NCBI RefSeq assembly: GCF_001625195.1
Contig: NC_054389.1
Span: 3,468,520-3,532,519, forward strand
Origin: Drechmeria coniospora
Taxonomy: Eukaryota; Ascomycota; Sordariomycetes; Hypocreales; Ophiocordycipitaceae
Reading direction: 5' to 3'
Length of the DNA stretch: 64,000 bases
The notes beneath the pieces are model-generated. The model searched no databases, was not told where the DNA came from, and worked only from the letters and a program-made list of their open reading frames with translations. Positions 1 to 11,679 of the stretch are shown one piece after another. The position numbers and the translations under genes were made by a program. Positions within the stretch are counted from its first letter, which is position 1. Each line of letters begins with the position of its first letter.

Positions 1-977
1 AGTTGATGAACGAGTAGCTTGATAGAACGGTCAAGTACAGGGGGTCTGGCACTACTGAAATGCCAGACCTAAGTGGCAAAACTCCAGATTGACATGGTAA
101 CTAACTTCCACATCATCACGGTAAAGTCACAAAACAAACATATAGCAGGGAGACGAAAGAGGAGATATCTACTATTTCATGGTTATCCGTAGAGGGGTGG
201 CGTAAACGAGGCAGTGGTACGGTACAGCCATGCTAACGGATTGAATATATCGATAATCGTCGGGTAGTTCTAGCAAGACGCACGTGCTGAATGAACGACT
301 CCGAGTTGTTGGTTATGTCAGTGCACAACGTGGTATCGGGACAGGATCATCTTTCTTTTGCTTGCTATACTCGCATCGCCTTGCCGTGACTACATCTTGC
401 TCGGAGCGCTATCCCGCCGTTAGGTTCGGACGCAACCGGATTTTGACCCTCCGGAGGTGGCCAACCAACAACCAGCTTTGCGAGTGGCAAGGGAACCAGG
501 CACGAAGGTTCCCATCGAACCCACAAGGAAGCGGAAATTAGCTATCACGGGCATGCAGATGTACACCTCTTCGAATATAGTAATAAGGTGCCATGGCCTA
601 CGCCCTAGGCAATCGTCGTCGAACCCAGGCCATTATCAGGGCGGAAGCGCATATAGAATGTCGACGACTGGCAAGCCGTACCTGGAAGACCAAGAAACGC
701 TGCTTCAGTATTTACACACGTTGCTCCTTCACGTCCTCTATGTCGGCCAAGCAGCAGGCAGCATCTCAAGCGGTGCACTGCAAGGCTAGAACGATAGAAT
801 GTAGAATGGCATATATTCAACTCCACTATCCACACATGTCCGAGACAGAACTGCAGGCGCAGTACATAAGGTGAGCGAGCATTCCGCTTGCAGCCATTCA
901 GATCGAAACTGATGTTGAATGGCCAGCGCTTATGCTTCATGGCCCTCGGCGGACAGTGTGATACTCCGGCAATGGAG
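1..977. other. Intergenic, no gene recognised
   Basis: This stretch holds only short open frames on both strands. Most lack an ATG start and none has a recognisable domain. It lies downstream of the metalloprotease gene, which ends at 978 on the minus strand. I see no repeat or RNA gene in it. Confidence 0.5.
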
Positions 978-2489
978 TTAATCGGAGTAGCAGCTTGCCG
1001 CCTCTTCCTCTCCCTCAGCCTTTCCGTCCCCCTCTACATTTCCCTCTGCCACTTTGACTCCTTCTCCTACTCCGTTTCCCTCTCCCACTGCCTTTTCCTC
1101 CCCCATTTCATTTGCCACTACCATTCCCTTTCTCACTTCTCCTTCCTTGCCATCTTCCCCTCCGTTTCCTTCTTCCACCCCCTCCTTCCCTACGGCTTCA
1201 GAGTTGTTATAGGCGCAGCTTGCGCCCCCTCCTATGGTAGGGTTGGTACCGGTGCAGCTTGCTCCACCTCCATTTGGCTTTTCGGCCGACGTGCCGGTTG
1301 GCATATATGATTCAGATGGACCAGGACCGGGCCGGCCAGCGGTGTCTACGTCCAGTTCTGGCGCCAGTTGAGGAGGAGGCCTCGACGTCACGCCACTTCT
1401 GTTCCCAGCCAAGTCGTGGTTGTCCGATGCAGCAGGGCTCCGAATAGGAACTGCGGCATCTTCGCTGCCAGTTCCACCATTACCAAGGCGGCTGGCCAGG
1501 CCACCATTGGGCTGGGATGGGTATCCTTTCGGCTGTTCTTTGCCGTCAGTGCCACCCAAATTTGCAATGGTCGCACCACTGTCCTCTGTGTTATTTCCAG
1601 CAGTTGCTTGTGTCAAGCCAGTCTTTTCATCCATAGGCACCTCGGCCGGGCCAGCACCGGCGGTACTTTCAGTGCTTTCCGTCGAGACATTATTTCTAGT
1701 ATTAGGTGCTTGCACCTGGTTGGCCGAGCTCGAGGTTGAGCTGAAAGTCGGTGCACCGAGACCATCTCTCGCTTCCTTAGCTGTGCATCTGGACGCAACT
1801 GCCGTAGCGAAGAGAGCGTAGGAATCCGCATGCTGGATGTTCTGGTCCGGAGTAAGCCTTTGCACAGCATTGATGCCATAGCTACTGAAATCGTTCGTGC
1901 TGCCCCGAGAATGAGTCATTTCGTGCAGCATGGTGAAGGCAAGATCTCGGGCACCGCAATTCTTTGCCTTCTTAAAGGGTTCATTGAAAGCGACGTCACA
2001 GAGATAGATTTCGCTTCCGCCGATCTTATTGGAGTAAGCTTTTGTGCTACCACCGTTGACACAAAGTTTATATTCGTTTTCAGTGCAGCCGATCGTTGTT
2101 TCTCCGTCACCATTCGCCTCGCACTCTTTCGCCACTTTGCTCAAAAGGTTCGCTACACGCTGGCGGGTGCTCTCGTCGTCGTTCTTGAAGAAAAGCTTCA
2201 TTATGTCCGAGCCGGATTGCGAGTCCAAAGCAAACTGCTGCCCTGCCCGGGCTCTGCTGGCACAAACCTGTAGCGCTTCTTTGATCGCTGCTTCTCTACC
2301 GCCACAAGTAGATTGGATTTTGCTCCTCTTTTGCAGGACAGTTGTTGCGTCGTAATTCGTACCGGTCGAATCGTCAGACGAGACAGTGACTCCAGAGGCG
2401 ACGGCATCTGCCAAGGGCTTAGAGGGCCTTCTTGCTGGTATTGCGGTCGCCAGCAACGCGCATTGGTTGAGCAGCAAGTAGTATTTCAT
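978..2489 (-). CDS. Secreted M35-like (deuterolysin/aspzincin) metalloprotease with acidic low-complexity tail
   Basis: Single-exon gene of 503 residues. Residues 1 to about 17 form a hydrophobic signal peptide. A Lys-Arg pair at 54-55 is a likely Kex2 site ending a short propeptide. The protease domain runs from about 56 to 235. It carries the zinc site HEMTH at 189-193, with catalytic Glu190. The downstream GSTNDFSSYG matches the aspzincin GTxDxxYG motif, so Asp200 is the probable third zinc ligand. A conserved NxxHADSYALFA-like helix follows. Cysteines at 62, 76, 123, 135, 143, 164 and 178 suit an extracellular fold. Residues from about 240 to 503 form a Ser/Thr/Pro/Gly-rich linker that passes into a Gly/Glu/Val repeat region. 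M35 domains usually end close to the active-site region, so this tail is unusual. The enzyme is inferred to be an extracellular zinc endopeptidase. Its substrate is unknown. Confidence 0.85.
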   Translation of the reverse strand: MKYYLLLNQCALLATAIPARRPSKPLADAVASGVTVSSDDSTGTNYDATTVLQKRSKIQSTCGGREAAIKEALQVCASRARAGQQFALDSQSGSDIMKLFFKNDDESTRQRVANLLSKVAKECEANGDGETTIGCTENEYKLCVNGGSTKAYSNKIGGSEIYLCDVAFNEPFKKAKNCGARDLAFTMLHEMTHSRGSTNDFSSYGINAVQRLTPDQNIQHADSYALFATAVASRCTAKEARDGLGAPTFSSTSSSANQVQAPNTRNNVSTESTESTAGAGPAEVPMDEKTGLTQATAGNNTEDSGATIANLGGTDGKEQPKGYPSQPNGGLASRLGNGGTGSEDAAVPIRSPAASDNHDLAGNRSGVTSRPPPQLAPELDVDTAGRPGPGPSESYMPTGTSAEKPNGGGASCTGTNPTIGGGASCAYNNSEAVGKEGVEEGNGGEDGKEGEVRKGMVVANEMGEEKAVGEGNGVGEGVKVAEGNVEGDGKAEGEEEAASCYSD

Positions 2490-4034
2490 TGCGTCGACTG
2501 AGAATTATGAACAAAAGAAAAAGAAGTTGAGGCTATCTTTGCATGGACGAAGGTCGGCTTGCAAGCCATACAAGTTTATAGTCACGCAGTTGCGGTGCTG
2601 CATGAAGAGTTTTATTTGTAACTTTAACACATGGTCGAACCATGCCAAGTTGGGCGCCTCTGTCCACAAGAGATGTCTTGTGATCGAATATGTGACCGAA
2701 TGTATTCGGCGAAAAGACACTGCAAGTACGAGTATGTCGACCCCTGCTGTTTTTGGCATTATTTACATGCACGTTAACTCGACCGCGTTGACGCTATACA
2801 TGGGTTCTCTCCTAATCTGATACAAATTATTGTGGGCTGTACCCACTGACATCTGCTATCGAGCCAACTCTTCACCGTCACTAGCCAGATTAGGCGAGGC
2901 CTGCAGTGGCTGGGCTCGGCGAAGCACTGAGATCGTAGATTTGGTAATCCGCTAGGACGTACTATAATCGGCATAAACCAGGGCATGACACATTATGTTT
3001 TCGCCGAATACCACCTTGGCTGGTCCCTGAACTCATCATAAGTGCGGAGTACGGCGTAGCAGTATTAATACGCGTTCCGAACTAGAGCCAGCCTGGGCTA
3101 GTGGTTGCGCTCCAGTAGTTGCGTACTTTTCAGCCGTGGTCGAATTGCCTGAGCTAACAGACAGGCGAAACTCGTTTCGTGCTCGTTTCGTGCTCGTGGC
3201 AAGTTGAATGAATATTTTGTATAACGACTAACCAGGGCCCCGGATGTGCAACCTGCTTACGCAATTTGTCAAAGAAAAAAACTTGGAATGGTGGGTGGTT
3301 TAGTCGATTACTGCAGCGCCCCAGTTGCTGCAGCACGCCTTGTGCAACAGTAGCATAGTCGTAGTGTTTCTACTGCTGTACTATTGCCGCCGTTGTGCTT
3401 GAGGCATTGCAGCTTGGGTTGGGTTGGCATTGCAGCCTGGGTTATATGAGAAGCAGCTCCCTCTTTCCCACAAGAATGGGCTGTCAGTGAATGCTGCAGG
3501 AAGAGGGCTTTGTGTTGAGGGCTATCCAGGAGGCAGTCTATTCATGGATCAACGCAGATTCCTAGCGGGTCTAGCCACCGGCCTGAAATCTTAACGAAGC
3601 TAGCTATTCATATTACTTGTACGTCTTCCCAAATGTGAGCATGACTACTCTTTCCCTCTATGAACAGTGATGATGATGATGATGCTGATGCTGATGCTGA
3701 TGCTGATGATACCAATGACAATAGTACCAAAATAGTTGCACGATAAGATCGCCACTGCAGGCAGGATCAAAACGCAGCATTAGCCACGTTCATTGCAGGC
3801 AGCCCAGTGAGACGAGGTGGAGGCACCCGCCCTTATATCATAACACCCGCTGCAACCTCTATAATTCGAATGCAAAAAGACACACAAGATTCCCGGTCAA
3901 CGCAGGCCTTGTAGGCACAACGTGCACAAGGAGCATCATCTCAAGTCTTACCTTGCAATTGAACTTGGTAGCCTTGTAAATAGCAACCTCCAATACAATA
4001 CATCGTACTTGCACCATGCAGATTTGCTATGCAC
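2490..4034. other. Intergenic region
   Basis: This is the upstream region of the metalloprotease gene and the downstream region of the TFIIE alpha gene. Apart from the trinucleotide tract at 3668-3711, I see only short open frames without domains. An 11-bp direct repeat (gctcgtttcgt) occurs near 3175-3195. Confidence 0.5.
3668..3711. repeat. GAT/GCT trinucleotide microsatellite
   Basis: A run of about 14 GAT and GCT triplets (tgatgatgat... changing to gatgctgatgct) lies in noncoding DNA. It is a simple-sequence tract with no sign of coding use. Confidence 0.9.
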
Positions 4035-5436
4035 TTATACATCCTCGAATTCAAGTTCCTCCTCCTCCTCCTCCTCCTCCTCGGAATTTTCCGAAATTCC
4101 TGCGTTGGCGTCCTGGTTCGGCTCCGGTTTTATCTTAACTCTCTTGGTGGCCCTCTCATCAGAGTGATTTTCACCGCTCAAAGTGTCGCCCATGACGCTT
4201 GCCGAAGCTCCAAGCACAGACGGGTCTGACCTATCCCCAGTCATTAGTGGCAAGTCCTCAAACTCGTCCGCTTCATCTTCCTCGTTCGAGTCGAGCTCGT
4301 CTTCATCGTCGTTCGCCTCCTCCCGGGCCCTCTCTGCCACTTGTTCCGCCTTCAGCTTCTCAAAAATGTCATCGATCTGGGCACTAGAATCGTTGCCTCG
4401 CAACTGATTACTTGCAGCATCCTTAGGCGCTTCCCTCTTCAGGTCCGTCGCGCTGGCCCCGATGGCTCCCGTGAACGAGTCGCCAGTGACTGTGCTATTC
4501 GACATCCAAAATGGCAGCGCGTTCTGCTGCGCTATCTTTTCCTTGCGTGCCCTTTCGGCTTCTCGCTCGGCCGTCGACAAGCCTGTCGAGGTTGATATAT
4601 TTACGGCAATAGACTGCGGGCCCGTGTTGGCCAGCCCTTTGACAGCCATGGGCCGATCCATGCCAGCGTCGACGGCAACCGTCGGAGCGCGCTGGTGAGT
4701 AGCATCCCGTATCACAGGTCGCGCCTTTGACAGAGCTCGGTCGAAACTGCACTCGGCAATGTGCACTGCGTCGATCTTGGGGAGCAGCTCGCTAATGAAT
4801 TTAAACTGGTCGTTGAGTCGCGTCGACTGCTCATGGCCTCCTGAGTTGCGATCGGCTTCAGACAACGTGTGCCGGCACCGATGGCAAAGGAAGCCGGACG
4901 GTCCGACGTTGTCGAGGACTTCCATGGCTGTCCACTCGGCCTTGCAAAACGTGCAAAAGTATTCCTTCTTTTCGTTGGCTGGCAGAGTACCTCCCTGAAC
5001 TTCCTTATCTATGGTGAAGACGCGCCACTTGATGGCGTCTATGGCGTGACGGTAGTTGATGTAATACCATGTTCGACTGCTTGGTCGGGGATTTCCTTCA
5101 CGAAGCTCCTGCCTCGTATGTCTACGTCCAAGGTCAGCGCAGAATACTTTGCGGCTCTTGGAGTGTAGCGGGAATATACACTGTAATGAAGCGGTCTTCG
5201 CGTAATTTACCGCATATTTTGTGGAGGTCCTTCGTATTGGTGGCCATGAGATATGCCAGGTCGTCATCTCGGAGCCTGCTCGAGGACTAATTAGGGAACA
5301 AAACCATTGATTCGAGGGACGGCAACAGGGGACAAACATACGCCTCGTGAAGAATTAATGCATCCACCACAAGAATGTCTCGGGTCTGATAAAACGCCCG
5401 CATGACAGACTTTATGAGTGTTACAGCGAGGTCCAT
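4035..5436 (-). CDS. TFA1: Transcription initiation factor IIE subunit alpha (TFIIE large subunit)
   Basis: Three exons (5436-5342, 5275-5180, 5121-4035) give a 425-residue protein. Exon 1 encodes the start of the winged helix (MDLAVTLIKSVMRAFYQ). The first acceptor restores ALRDDDLAYLMATNTKDL. The second intron starts with GTATAT and restores RFITVHTRQELREG. The winged-helix domain is followed by YYINYRHAIDAIKWRV and a zinc ribbon: CTFC, then a CHRC pair about 20 residues later. The C-terminus is acidic and ends in a Glu run encoded by the CTC repeat at 4060-4081. TFIIE recruits and stimulates TFIIH at RNA polymerase II promoters. The largest open frame alone starts inside intron 1 and misreads the N-terminus, so the spliced model should be used. 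The identification rests on the winged helix and zinc ribbon together. Confidence 0.94.
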
Positions 5437-6281
5437 GGTGATGGCTATCAAACCACCCAGATGGGTGGAGTGGAGGTAGAGTGACCAGGTCTGGATGCTA
5501 GCAGCTCGGGCGCTGACAATTTAGCCAGAAAAAGAACGATGATCAACACATGACAATGATGAACATCGTGAGATGGGCTTGATCCCAATAAATTGAGGTC
5601 TACGCCTTTCGTTCTGAACGCAACTGCCAAAATAGATCAAAAAGGGCAAAAGGAACAAGTGAGGCCTAAGGCCTCCCCTTCCTAAGCAAAGCTTAGTCAT
5701 GACAGCAAGGCATGACCCACAGCTAGGTTTACTGGCAGTCAAGCACTTACAGTACTTTAGCACTTGTACTTATGAATTACAGGTACATGTACGGAGTACC
5801 GATGAACTGTAATAATACTCCGTACACCTTGGTTCGGTATTTTGTGATAAATGGAGCTTCGTTACTTTGCAATTAGAAATACTCGTTGCACTATCCAATC
5901 GAGAAAGCTTTCATATATCTAGCTTTCTGCAAATACACACAAGCCTGCAAGGTGAATGTAATCGTCAAATGAATATGACGGTACCCTTACAGTCACGAAA
6001 ACAATGATCATGAGGCTGTATTGACACGACAACTCGCGTGTATATTTTCCTCCAAGCAGGCTCATTATTTGAAAGAGTTTATGATACACACTCACCCGAA
6101 TGGATGGATGGATGGATGGATGGATCAATTAGAGTCTCAACCATCAAAGATTGCCCCAGCGTACGCCGTGACAGGTAGCACGCTTAACCTTTGAGCGACC
6201 CGTTGCGACGATGATCCGCAGGAGCACCTTTCGCCTGTTCACTCGCCGCCTTATTAACCTTGGTTCGCCCGATCTCACCAG
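5437..6281. other. Intergenic region between SMC1 and TFIIE alpha genes
   Basis: This is the 3' flank of SMC1 and the promoter side of the TFIIE alpha gene. It contains two copies of the GTAC-type palindromic word (tacggagtac at 5790-5799 and tactccgtac at 5816-5825) and a GGAT tract. I see no gene. Confidence 0.55.
6101..6125. repeat. (TGGA)n tetranucleotide microsatellite
   Basis: Six tandem TGGA units lie in the spacer upstream of the TFIIE alpha gene. A related tract occurs near 18288-18340. Confidence 0.9.
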
Positions 6282-9200
6282 CTAAGCGTATTTTCGTAAC
6301 TGCGAAATGATTTCATCTCTTAGCCTACCAGCAACAAAGTATGGGACCAAGGGGAGGAGGGGGTGGAACTTACGTCCAATGTGAGCGTCCTTGAGCTATT
6401 GACCTCTTGGTCCCTATAGACACCTACTAAGCTTTCTGAGTCTTGAAACAGGCCCGTCTTGAGGCTGATGACGATAAACTGCATCCCAGGACCGGCGTGC
6501 TCCCTGATGTACTTCTTAATCTTGTCAACATTGGCGTTGTCCAGCGCTGCATCGACCTCGTCGAGGACGAAGAAAGGACTAGGTTGGTAGCTATGGATGG
6601 CGAAGAGGAGGGCCAGCGCCGCCATCGTCTTCTCTCCGCCGGAGAGATGCTCCATGTCCCGAAAGCGCTTCAGCGGTGGCATGGCATGATACTTAATGCC
6701 AGACAGGTACGGCATGTCGGTGTCCTCCTCAATGTCCAGGTACGCCTGGCCACCCAAGGGATAAGCCTCTGACCGCGTGAGATCCTTGTACACGTGCGAG
6801 ATTTGAGCTTGGATGTGGGTGAAGGCCTTGTTGAACATGTCGTATCGCTTCTGCTTGATGGCGCTGAAAGCTTCCTTGGCAGCGTGCGCCGTCGACTTGG
6901 ATTCTTCGTACTCCTGGTCCGTTAGTTTGAGGCGCGATTCAACACTCTCCAACCGCTCCATCGCCCGCATGTTGGGATTGAGCTTTTCCAACTCTGTGTT
7001 GAGAAGGGCAATGTTTTCCACCAGCCCGTCCTCGATTGATGCTTCGTCCGATGCCCTCAGCTTGTCGTCCACGCCATCATAGTCGATTTCGATGCCGTGA
7101 TCGTCGAGGGCCATGTCCATCATGTTCTCGTCGTCGTCGTTTCCACCGCCGTCGCCGCCCTCGTCCACATCCATCGATTCGGGTTCTTGCCGGAGCAAGC
7201 CATCCTCGTTGGGAAGATTGTCCAACGTTCCCTCCACCAACGGGATTTGGATCTGCTCCAATCGACATCTCCGGAGCAAAGCTGACCTGCCCGCGCTGTT
7301 TCTCTGGACTGTCGTCTCCAGGGCGTTAACTTGTCGCTGGCGTTCCTCGATCTCCTTGCTCCGCCGCTGCAGGTCAGTCCGGACCTCGCTGACGATCCTG
7401 CTCTTGTCCATCAGGTCAGCTTTTAGCTCCTCCAATGTCTCGCGCAGCGCCTCGAGTTCGTCTTGCTCCTGGACTATCGCCTCATCGATATTCTGCTTCT
7501 CGCGCGCGTAGGCCTTGATGTTTTGATCTAGCCGTTTTATCTGCTCTTGCATTCGTCCGATCCGCGCCTCGGTATCGCCGTAACGAGCACGTTCCCAAGC
7601 CAGCCGGCTTTCGAGCCTCTGTTTCTGAACTTCAAACTGACTCCGTCTCTCGGAGACCTCTTGTTCGAACTTGCCCTGGGAGAGGTCATATGCACGAATG
7701 TCGCTGTAGCCAAGGCGCTCGCAAAAGGCGGCAAACACTTCGTCCTCGACCCGGGCGATGGCATCCTTGAATTCTTGCACCGACGTCTTGATGCTCTCCA
7801 GCTGCGAGACTTGCCCTTCGTGTCTTGGTCGCAGTTCCCGCAGTTGCTTCTCGTGGTTGTCCAGTTCGCGCTTCTTGCTGCTCCCGTTCCCCCTGAACGC
7901 TATCGCCTCCTCGTTGGTCGACGCAAGCCGTCGCTCAAGCCCGGCCAGCTCGATCTGAAGGGATTCTTCTCGCGAGCCGCGCCTATCCTCCTTCGGCAGG
8001 CGGTCCACCTCGTCCCGCAACCTGGTGGCCATGCGCTGCAGATTCTGAACATCGGCCTCTTCAAACTTGCGTTTCCCGCCCTTTGGCTCCGGACCACGCC
8101 CGCCAGTCATGAGTCCTGCTTTGTGGATGATATATCCTTCCAACGTCACTGCTTTGACGGCTATCCTTTTCTCATAACAAATTTGCTTGGCGATTTCCAG
8201 GCTATCGCACACAACCGAATTGCCGCAAGCGTAGGAAACGGCTCTCTCCACAGCCGGATCGAAATTGATGGTGTCAATTGTCAACCTCGCCCCCGAAACA
8301 CCCTTGACGACTGAGTTGACGGCATTGACCTTGATGTTGTCGAGCGGAATGAATGTCATCGGCGCAAACCTCTGCTCCTTCAAGTACTGGACACAGTCGA
8401 CACCAATCTTTTCCGTATCCACCACGACAGAGTCGAAATCTCGACCCAAAGCGACGATGATGGCCTCGTCATACTTTTTCTGCTTTGGCGCACACAAGTC
8501 GCCGATGCGGCCATGGATGCCGGGAAACATTCGTTTCAACGTTGAAATCATATCCTTCATTCGCACCTCGCGGTCGTTCTGCCGTTGACCATCATCTGCC
8601 TCCCTGAGTTTCCTCGCCACATCCTCAAGCTTTTCCTCCAGTTCGGTTCGCTTCTGGTTGGTTCGCACCCGCTCGGACTGGAGTCGATTAAACTCCGCTT
8701 TCTTGCTGGAAATTTCATTGGCAATCTCTTTGGCCGCAGCTTCGGCAGCAGCCTGTCGTTCGGTCGTACTAGCCAATTCCGCCTTGGCCTTCTCCATGGC
8801 AGCAGTAATGCCGTCGACTTTGCCTTTCAGATTATTGACGGTGACTTCGTCAGCCTTGTGCTGACGCTCTAGATTTTCCAGCTTTGCTTGATTGGCGCCG
8901 GCGCGAGACATGACTTGGGACCGAAGCGTATTGTACATCTTCCGGTCCGCGTCACTTATGTCCCTACCTTGCTTCTGCATCTGCTCTTTGATCTTCTTTT
9001 CAAAATTCTCGTGAGCTTTGCTGACACTCTCGATATCCTTTCGAACCTTGTTGACAGTATCCGTCTGTTCATCCCCCTCCTTGGTTATCTTTTGGACCTG
9101 TTTCTGGAGTTTGTCGCTTTGCTGTGAAGATTCGTGGATTTTCTCGTCAAATGGAACCAGGGCATTTTTGCTATCCTCGATTGTCCTCTCCTTGACCTTA

Positions 9201-10254
9201 ATCTCCTTCTCGGTTCGAACGACCAAGCGGCCGGCAGAATTCTGGTCCGTTCGAGCTGTGTTCAGACGGGTTTCGTAAGCTTGCACATTTCGGCGCAGTT
9301 CCTTCAAGTCTTCTTGGTGATCTTGAATAGCAGAACTTGACACCTCCATCGCCTTTTCAAAATGATAAAGTTTCCACAGGCAGTGTGTGATGATCGCGGC
9401 CTCTTTCTCGTCCATTTTCTTCTGGAAGCTATCCGCCTCCTTCTTCTGTTCGCGGTACTGCTTGATCTCAGAGTTGATACCGCGACGTCGATGCAGTTGA
9501 AAATTTTGGTTCTCAGCGGCTTGCTCGGCCTCTGCCTGAAGTCTCTCATATTCCATTTTGTATTCCAGACTGCCAGATATCTGCTCAATGAGGCGCGTCA
9601 AGTCCTGCGGTGACTGCGAGGCAATTGCTTCCACGTCGCCTTGGAAGACGAGGAAATTGCGAGCTTTGATGAGGATGTTCTCCGTTTCGAGGGATTCGTT
9701 GTACTGTTGAGCGGTAACGACGCGATCGTTGATTCGGTATTCGCTGGCGCCCTGCTTCGTGATGGACCGCTTCCATTTTTGCACTTCACCGGCGTCGTCC
9801 TCATACACAGCCATTACCCAGGCAGTCTTTGGGTCATCTCGAGAAGCCTTGTCGTCGTCCCGGAATCCATTTATAACGCCAGTCGCATCTGCAGATCCGT
9901 CATCGTTAATCTTGGAAGTCTTGAGGACACGGCCGCGATAGACGAGGTCTTTCAGTTGAGCGGAGCGCAGATGAGACGATTTGATGCCAAGGACGAACGA
10001 GATGGCGTCCATACTGGTTCGGCAGTTAGATGACATGCATTTCACGAGGGTACAGGTGAAAAAAAGACGTACGAATTCGATTTTCCAGATCCATTGGGAC
10101 CAATTATAGAGGTGAAATACGAGTCACCGAAGAGGAGAGTGTGGTGACCCTTGTATGATTTGAAGTCTAAACGAATCAGATTAACTGACTGGTGAGCCAG
10201 CACGAGAATCGATGAAGACTTACTGAAGAGCTCAAGCCTAATGAGTTTGCCCAT
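6282..10254 (-). CDS. SMC1: Cohesin subunit SMC1 (structural maintenance of chromosomes 1)
   Basis: Four exons (10254-10224, 10166-10073, 10013-6374, 6299-6282) give 1260 residues, the usual SMC1 length. Exon 1 ends in MGKLIRLELF and splices to NFKSYKG. Walker A (GPNGSGKS) is at residues 33-40. Exon 3 starts SMDAISFVLG. Two long coiled coils flank a hinge at about 520-680, where GRIGDLCAP and the Gly-rich HKAGLMTGG are clear. The C-terminal head has the ABC signature LSGGEKTMAALALLF and Walker B FFVLDEVDAALDNAN. The last exon encodes only LRKYA and stop, after donor GTAAGT. An acidic insert (near DEGGDGGGNDDDENMMD) lies in the C-terminal coiled coil. SMC1 pairs with SMC3 in the cohesin ring that holds sister chromatids together. 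The CDS is complete and the splice phases close. Confidence 0.97.
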
Positions 10255-10629
10255 TGTCGCAGCAGTCCGGGTATCCGACCCAGGCAAGACCTGACCCAGC
10301 CAACTTGAATCGTAGGTAGAAACGCGGTCGTCACAGCCTTACGAGCAGACTGCGGGCCAGAGAAGGTTGGGACTTAAACAGGCTCCAAGACGATTCTCGC
10401 ACAATGGTGGTACATAATATCTTGAGTGCTTAACGTTGGGGCAGTTTCTTGATTAGTCTTGCCAGAAGTTACTACAGCACCAACGCGTTGAGGGCACGCG
10501 ACAACTAACATTTAGGTTCACGCGACCAGCCCAGTGAAGGAAGTAGGACAAGTGGGGGCTCCACACGAACTTCCAAATCGACTAAAAGGGAAAATGGACA
10601 GACAGGATACATACTTACTGTACTTGCGC

Positions 10630-10800
10630 ATGCGGACGTAAGTACATGTACGCCTGCAGGTGCTGCATTTAAGTACAAGTAGGATGTACAAGTACTCCGT
10701 ACAATCTAAACTAATACTCCGTACAGAGTACTGTACGAATTGTACTGCGTAGAGATTCAATGAAAGAGCAAATATACCTGCAAGTATGTACCATACAAGT
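10630..10800. repeat. GTAC-word palindromic repeat island
   Basis: The stretch is dense in GTAC-based words. It has two exact TACTCCGTAC copies at 10693-10702 and 10715-10724, plus AAGTACAAGT and GTACTGTAC variants. It is noncoding and lies between the SMC1 promoter and the AT-rich island. Confidence 0.75.
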
Positions 10801-10840
10801 GACGAGAAGGGGGAAATTATTAACATAATTCATACTAAAG

Positions 10841-11070
10841 TTATAGATATACATACTTACTGATTTGTAGATATTTATAAGTGAATAAAATTTTCTGACT
10901 TATTTAATACTATTATTAGTTTTGTTACTACTCCACTATTTTTTTCATATAAAAACAAAATAAATAGGTTTTGGAGCATTTTATATAAAGTATTAGATTA
11001 AGGGTCCTGATTCAATATTCCAAAAAAAAAACTGATTTAATAATGAACAATTATTTCAAGCCTATGGGAA
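10841..11070. repeat. AT-rich island
   Basis: About 230 bp is dominated by A and T, with homopolymer runs, in a genome whose genes are GC-rich. It may be a decayed or RIP-mutated repeat or simply a low-GC spacer. Its sequence shows no coding capacity and no terminal repeats. Confidence 0.5.
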
Positions 11071-11679
11071 TAATAAGACTTAACTGCTGCAACTGAAGTA
11101 CGTAAGTACGGAGCAAAGAGTCACGGAGTAATATACAGTAGAAAATCCATTACACCTACTTGTGAGCAGTGCTTATGGCTGGCACATTGTAATAATAATT
11201 ACACCAGTTGTACGGAGTACAGAGTACATGTATGGAGTACCCACTGCCCTGGTCCAGCTGTCTACTGACCTCAATTCGGTCGCAGGCACCAAATGTTCTA
11301 AGGCAAGTAGGTACCTGGTACATCGAAAACCTGAAGCGCCGGCTATTCCTTGCTGTAATGAATGAGGTCGATATTTAATTATATCCTGGCCTGTCTTCTT
11401 TCATCCTCATCCAGACCTCGCTCGCCAGTCCTGCCTGTTCGCGGCTACACGGCCACTGTTTTGCACTACCTACCCAGCAGATATCATTACTAGGTACTCA
11501 CGCTGCAGCAGTTTGCGGTGTCGATTGGCCGCGCACCGTCCGCCTCCAACGTCACCCCTCCTACCGATATTCGTCCGTCCGCTCACGACCGCTTCTTTTC
11601 CGAACCAGATTTGCACCTCCGCTCTCCCCTACGAGTTCACGAGTCAAGACAATTCTCCTTGGCGGATGCGCTGCACAGC

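Larger units (their letters stand above)
10255..11679. other. Intergenic region between divergent SMC1 and Zn2Cys6 genes
   Basis: This spacer serves as promoter for SMC1 on the minus strand and for the transcription factor on the plus strand. It holds GTAC-word islands at 10630-10800 and 11100-11310 and the AT-rich island at 10841-11070. The frame before 11680 is open back to a TAG at 11491 but has no ATG, so it probably belongs to the 5' leader of the transcription factor gene. Confidence 0.55.

Noticed and set aside
888..1310. 140-residue hydrophobic open frame antisense to the metalloprotease tail
   Set aside because: Its Ser/Leu/Phe-rich content is the complement of the Gly/Glu repeat in the tail, not a membrane protein.
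7547..8314. 255-residue open frame antisense to SMC1
   Set aside because: Shadow of the SMC1 coding frame, with no domain.
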